Made by a program: the position numbers and the translations under genes. From the NCBI GenBank assembly GCA_945837185.1, contig CAMAMZ010000076.1, positions 1 through 9,331 on the forward strand: a stretch of DNA of 9,331 nucleotides, in the 5' to 3' direction. Positions within the stretch are counted from its first letter, which is position 1. The number at the start of each line of letters is the position of its first letter. A model generated the notes under the pieces. It was not told where the DNA came from and did not search any database. It worked only from the letters and a program-made list of their open reading frames with translations. Source of the DNA: an uncultured Bacteroidales bacterium. Lineage in GTDB: Bacteria > Bacteroidota > Bacteroidia > Bacteroidales > Bacteroidaceae. Positions 6,780-9,331 of this stretch are shown here, one piece after another.

Positions 6780-8873
6780 ATGGAAATCAAGAACTTCACT
6801 ATTACTAAGCGCGATGGAACCGTTGATCGGTTTTCGCTCGATAAAATCATGAGTGCCATCATCAAGGCTTTCTCTTCTGTCAATGAACCGCTCGACTTGG
6901 GCAATGTTTCCAAAATTATCAGTCACCTGAATATATATAATAATATTAAGGTGGAAGATATTCAGAACCAGGTGGAAGTGGCTTTAATGAAGGAAGGTTA
7001 TTATGCCGTGGCCAAGTCGTTCATGCTCTACAGACAACAGCATACGGAAGACCGTGAGACCTTGGAGCGTATGAAGTTCCTTTCCGACTATTTAGAGGCT
7101 ACGAATGCCGCCACAGGTTCTAAGTTTGATGCCAATGCCAATGTGGAGCATAAGAACATCGCCACCCTTATCGGCGAGCTGCCGAAAGCCGGTTTTATCC
7201 GTTTGAACCGCAAGTTGCTTACAGAGCGCATTAAAAAGATGTATGGTAAGGAGCTGGCCGATGAGTATATCGACAAACTGACCCATCATTTTATTTATAA
7301 GAATGATGAAACGTCGCTTGCCAACTATTGCGCCTCCATCACCATGTATCCATGGCTCATTGGCGGCACCAGTTCCATTGGCGGCAATTCCTCCGCACCT
7401 ACAAACCTGAAGTCTTTCTGCGGTGGCTTTATCAATATGGTGTTCATGGTGAGCTCCATGTTGTCGGGTGCGTGCGCCACACCGGAGTTTTTGATGTACA
7501 TGAATTACTTCATCTCGAAGGAATTTGGAAAAGACTATTTCCGTAGAGCCGATGAGGTGGTTGACTTGTCGCTCAAGAAGCGCACCATCGACAAGGTCAT
7601 CACCGACTGTTTTGAGCAGATTGTCTATTCCCTCAACCAGCCCACCGGTGCCAGAAACTATCAGGCAGTGTTCTGGAATGTTTCCTACTACGACCGGTAT
7701 TATTTTGAAAGTCTCTTCGGCAATTTCTATTTCCCCGATGGCACACAGCCCGATTGGGAAGGCGTGTCGTGGTTGCAGAAACGCTTTATGAAGTGGTTCA
7801 ATGCAGAGCGCACAAAGACCATGCTCACATTCCCTGTAGAAACCATGGCTATGCTTACAGAGAATGGTGAGTGCAAGGATGAGGAATGGGCCGACTTTGC
7901 TGCCGAGATGTATGCCGAAGGACATAGCTTCTTCACTTACCTGAGCGATAATGCCGACAGCTTGAGCTCGTGCTGCCGTTTGAGAAACGAAATACAAGAC
8001 AATGGTTTTAGTTACACCCTTGGTGCGGGAGGCGTGTCAACAGGTTCCAAGAGTGTGCTCACCATCAACTTGAACCGTTGCATCCAATATGCTGTGAATC
8101 ACCAGATAGACTACAAGGAATATTTAGGACATGTCATCGACCTCTGCCATAAGGTGCAGTTGGCCTATAACGAGAATCTGAAGGAACTGCAGGCGCATGG
8201 CATGTTGCCCCTCTTCGATGCCGGTTATGTCAACCTCAGTCGTCAGTATCTAACCATTGGTGTGAACGGCTTGGTTGAGGCTGCCGAGTTTATGGGCTTG
8301 CAGATAACCGACAATCCTGAGTATAAGGCCTTCGTGCAGACCGTTTTGGGTATCGTAGAAAAATACAACACCCAATACCGCACCAAGGAAGTGATGTTTA
8401 ACTGCGAGATGATTCCTGCCGAGAATGTGGGTGTGAAGCATGCCAAATGGGATAAGGAAGATGGCTATTTCGTGCCGCGCGACTGCTACAACTCTTATTT
8501 CTATGTGGTGGAAGACGATAGCTTGTCGGTGATTGACAAGTTCAAGCTCCATGGCGCTCCCTATATTGAGCACCTCACAGGAGGGTCGGCCCTCCATGCC
8601 AATCTCGAGGAGCATCTGAGCAAGGCTCAATATCGCCAGCTCTTCCGCGTGGCAGCGCAAGAAGGTTGCAACTATTTCACCTTCAATATCCCTAACACCG
8701 TGTGCAATGATTGTGGGCATATCGACAAGCGTTACCTCAAAGCCTGTCCGGTGTGTGGAAGCCAGCATATTGATTATCTCACGCGTATCATAGGTTACCT
8801 CAAGCGTGTCAGCAACTTCTCTCAGGCACGACAGGAGGAGGCGAATAGGAGATACTATGCTCAAGTACGTTAA
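6780..8873 (+). CDS. nrdD: Anaerobic ribonucleoside-triphosphate reductase (class III)
   Basis: A cytoplasmic glycyl-radical enzyme that reduces ribonucleoside triphosphates to dNTPs without oxygen. The 697 residues begin with an ATP-cone allosteric domain (about 5-92; ITKRDG at 8-13), which sets overall activity. The catalytic barrel follows, with C184 (ANYCASITMYPW) and the pair C398/C399 (SLSSCCRL, 394-401) where the family has its active-site cysteines. The C-terminus has four zinc-ligand cysteines, C642, C645, C656 and C659, then the glycyl-radical segment RIIGYLKRV (669-677) with G672 as the expected radical site, 26 residues from the end. All key elements are intact. Length is close to the E. 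coli enzyme (712). I cannot assign the formate- or thioredoxin-type reductant subclass by eye. There is no Shine-Dalgarno sequence, only AT-rich DNA before the ATG. The 3' end overlaps nrdG, consistent with an operon driven from 6590. Confidence 0.97.
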   Translation: MEIKNFTITKRDGTVDRFSLDKIMSAIIKAFSSVNEPLDLGNVSKIISHLNIYNNIKVEDIQNQVEVALMKEGYYAVAKSFMLYRQQHTEDRETLERMKFLSDYLEATNAATGSKFDANANVEHKNIATLIGELPKAGFIRLNRKLLTERIKKMYGKELADEYIDKLTHHFIYKNDETSLANYCASITMYPWLIGGTSSIGGNSSAPTNLKSFCGGFINMVFMVSSMLSGACATPEFLMYMNYFISKEFGKDYFRRADEVVDLSLKKRTIDKVITDCFEQIVYSLNQPTGARNYQAVFWNVSYYDRYYFESLFGNFYFPDGTQPDWEGVSWLQKRFMKWFNAERTKTMLTFPVETMAMLTENGECKDEEWADFAAEMYAEGHSFFTYLSDNADSLSSCCRLRNEIQDNGFSYTLGAGGVSTGSKSVLTINLNRCIQYAVNHQIDYKEYLGHVIDLCHKVQLAYNENLKELQAHGMLPLFDAGYVNLSRQYLTIGVNGLVEAAEFMGLQITDNPEYKAFVQTVLGIVEKYNTQYRTKEVMFNCEMIPAENVGVKHAKWDKEDGYFVPRDCYNSYFYVVEDDSLSVIDKFKLHGAPYIEHLTGGSALHANLEEHLSKAQYRQLFRVAAQEGCNYFTFNIPNTVCNDCGHIDKRYLKACPVCGSQHIDYLTRIIGYLKRVSNFSQARQEEANRRYYAQVR
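8847..8851 (+). promoter_or_regulatory. Ribosome binding site for nrdG inside nrdD
   Basis: AGGAG lies 5 nt before the ATG at 8857 and within the last codons of nrdD; another AGGAGG is at 8833-8838. It decides the nrdG start in favour of 8857 over an in-frame ATG at 8806, which would add 17 arginine-rich residues read from nrdD coding sequence. Confidence 0.7.
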
Positions 8874-9321
8874 TACGGGCATCGTGTTTCAGGAGATTCC
8901 TGATGAAATAACCTTGGCCATCAATATCAGTCGGTGTCCATGCCATTGTCCGGGATGTCATAGTAAATATCTCTGGGAAGATGTGGGGACACCGCTGACG
9001 ACAGAAGAACTCGAACGCCTTGTGGGTCAGTTCGGGAAAGACATTACCTGTGTATGCTTCATGGGCGGAGATGCCGAGCCGGCTTACCTCGGCATCTTGG
9101 CCGATTACCTCCATCAACATCATCCGCAGTACAAGGTGGGGTGGTATAGCGGTCGGTTGCGCATGCATCCCGAAGCACGTAGTCATCAATTCGATTATGT
9201 CAAGATAGGGCCCTATATAGCGCATCTCGGTGCATTGAAGAGTCGCACCACCAACCAGCGCCTTTATAAACGGGTTGAAGGAGTGGGCATGCAGGATATC
9301 ACCTCCCGCTTCTGGACCTAA
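8857..9321 (+). CDS. nrdG: Anaerobic RNR-activating protein (radical SAM)
   Basis: A 154-residue radical-SAM activase that uses a [4Fe-4S] cluster and S-adenosylmethionine to create the glycyl radical on NrdD. The cluster motif CX3CX2C is present as C27, C31 and C34 (sequence CPCHCPGC), with an extra cysteine, C29, inside it. FMGGDAEP (residues 67-74) fits the SAM-binding GGE-type motif. The C-terminus has the NrdG-like GPYI, TTNQRLY and DITSRFW elements. Length fits the family (about 150-175). The start at 8857 is chosen for the AGGAG site and because the family normally begins shortly before this point; a longer 171-codon reading from 8806 is possible but its extra residues look like an out-of-frame copy of the nrdD tail. 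It overlaps nrdD by 17 bp, suggesting coupled translation. The stop is complete and only 10 bp of window remain, so no terminator is seen. Confidence 0.95.
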   Translation: MLKYVNTGIVFQEIPDEITLAINISRCPCHCPGCHSKYLWEDVGTPLTTEELERLVGQFGKDITCVCFMGGDAEPAYLGILADYLHQHHPQYKVGWYSGRLRMHPEARSHQFDYVKIGPYIAHLGALKSRTTNQRLYKRVEGVGMQDITSRFWT

Positions 9322-9331
9322 CAGGCAAAAT

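Overview
The window looks like chromosomal core DNA from a Bacteroidales bacterium, most likely Prevotellaceae (Prevotella/Segatella type). This rests on protein resemblance, on promoters of the Bacteroidetes form TAnnTTTG ending in TTTGCAG, and on most starts lacking a Shine-Dalgarno sequence. It is inference from memory of families, not a database match. All five clear genes lie on the + strand. I see no mobile element, CRISPR array, tRNA or rRNA.

Layout: (1) 1-271 is a leader region with iterated operator-like TTTGTG repeats and an unusually strong ribosome binding site. (2) 272-2800 is clpB, the protein disaggregase, closed by a strong intrinsic terminator (2826-2872). (3) A canonical promoter (2919-2926) sits almost on the start codon of a DUF1846 gene (2935-4398), followed 38 bp later by an OPT-family oligopeptide transporter (4437-6410) and a second terminator (6437-6477). 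These two probably form a bicistronic unit. (4) 6411-6779 is a long non-coding stretch with a promoter (6590-6597) and a ~175-nt leader carrying mutually exclusive hairpins and a possible 37-codon ORF. (5) 6780-8873 is nrdD, the anaerobic class III ribonucleotide reductase, overlapping by 17 bp its activase gene nrdG (8857-9321).

How the genes work together: NrdG is a radical-SAM enzyme that installs the glycyl radical on NrdD, giving oxygen-free dNTP synthesis, as expected for a strict anaerobe. ClpB acts alone on protein aggregates, normally with DnaK. The DUF1846 protein has no established function that I know of; its only contextual clue is the adjacent peptide/metal-chelate type transporter.

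Most of the window is ordinary. The points most worth a second look are a ClpB AAA2 domain with only ten residues between sensor 1 and the arginine-finger motif, the switch-like nrdD leader, the near-leaderless DUF1846 promoter, and the clpB upstream repeats.
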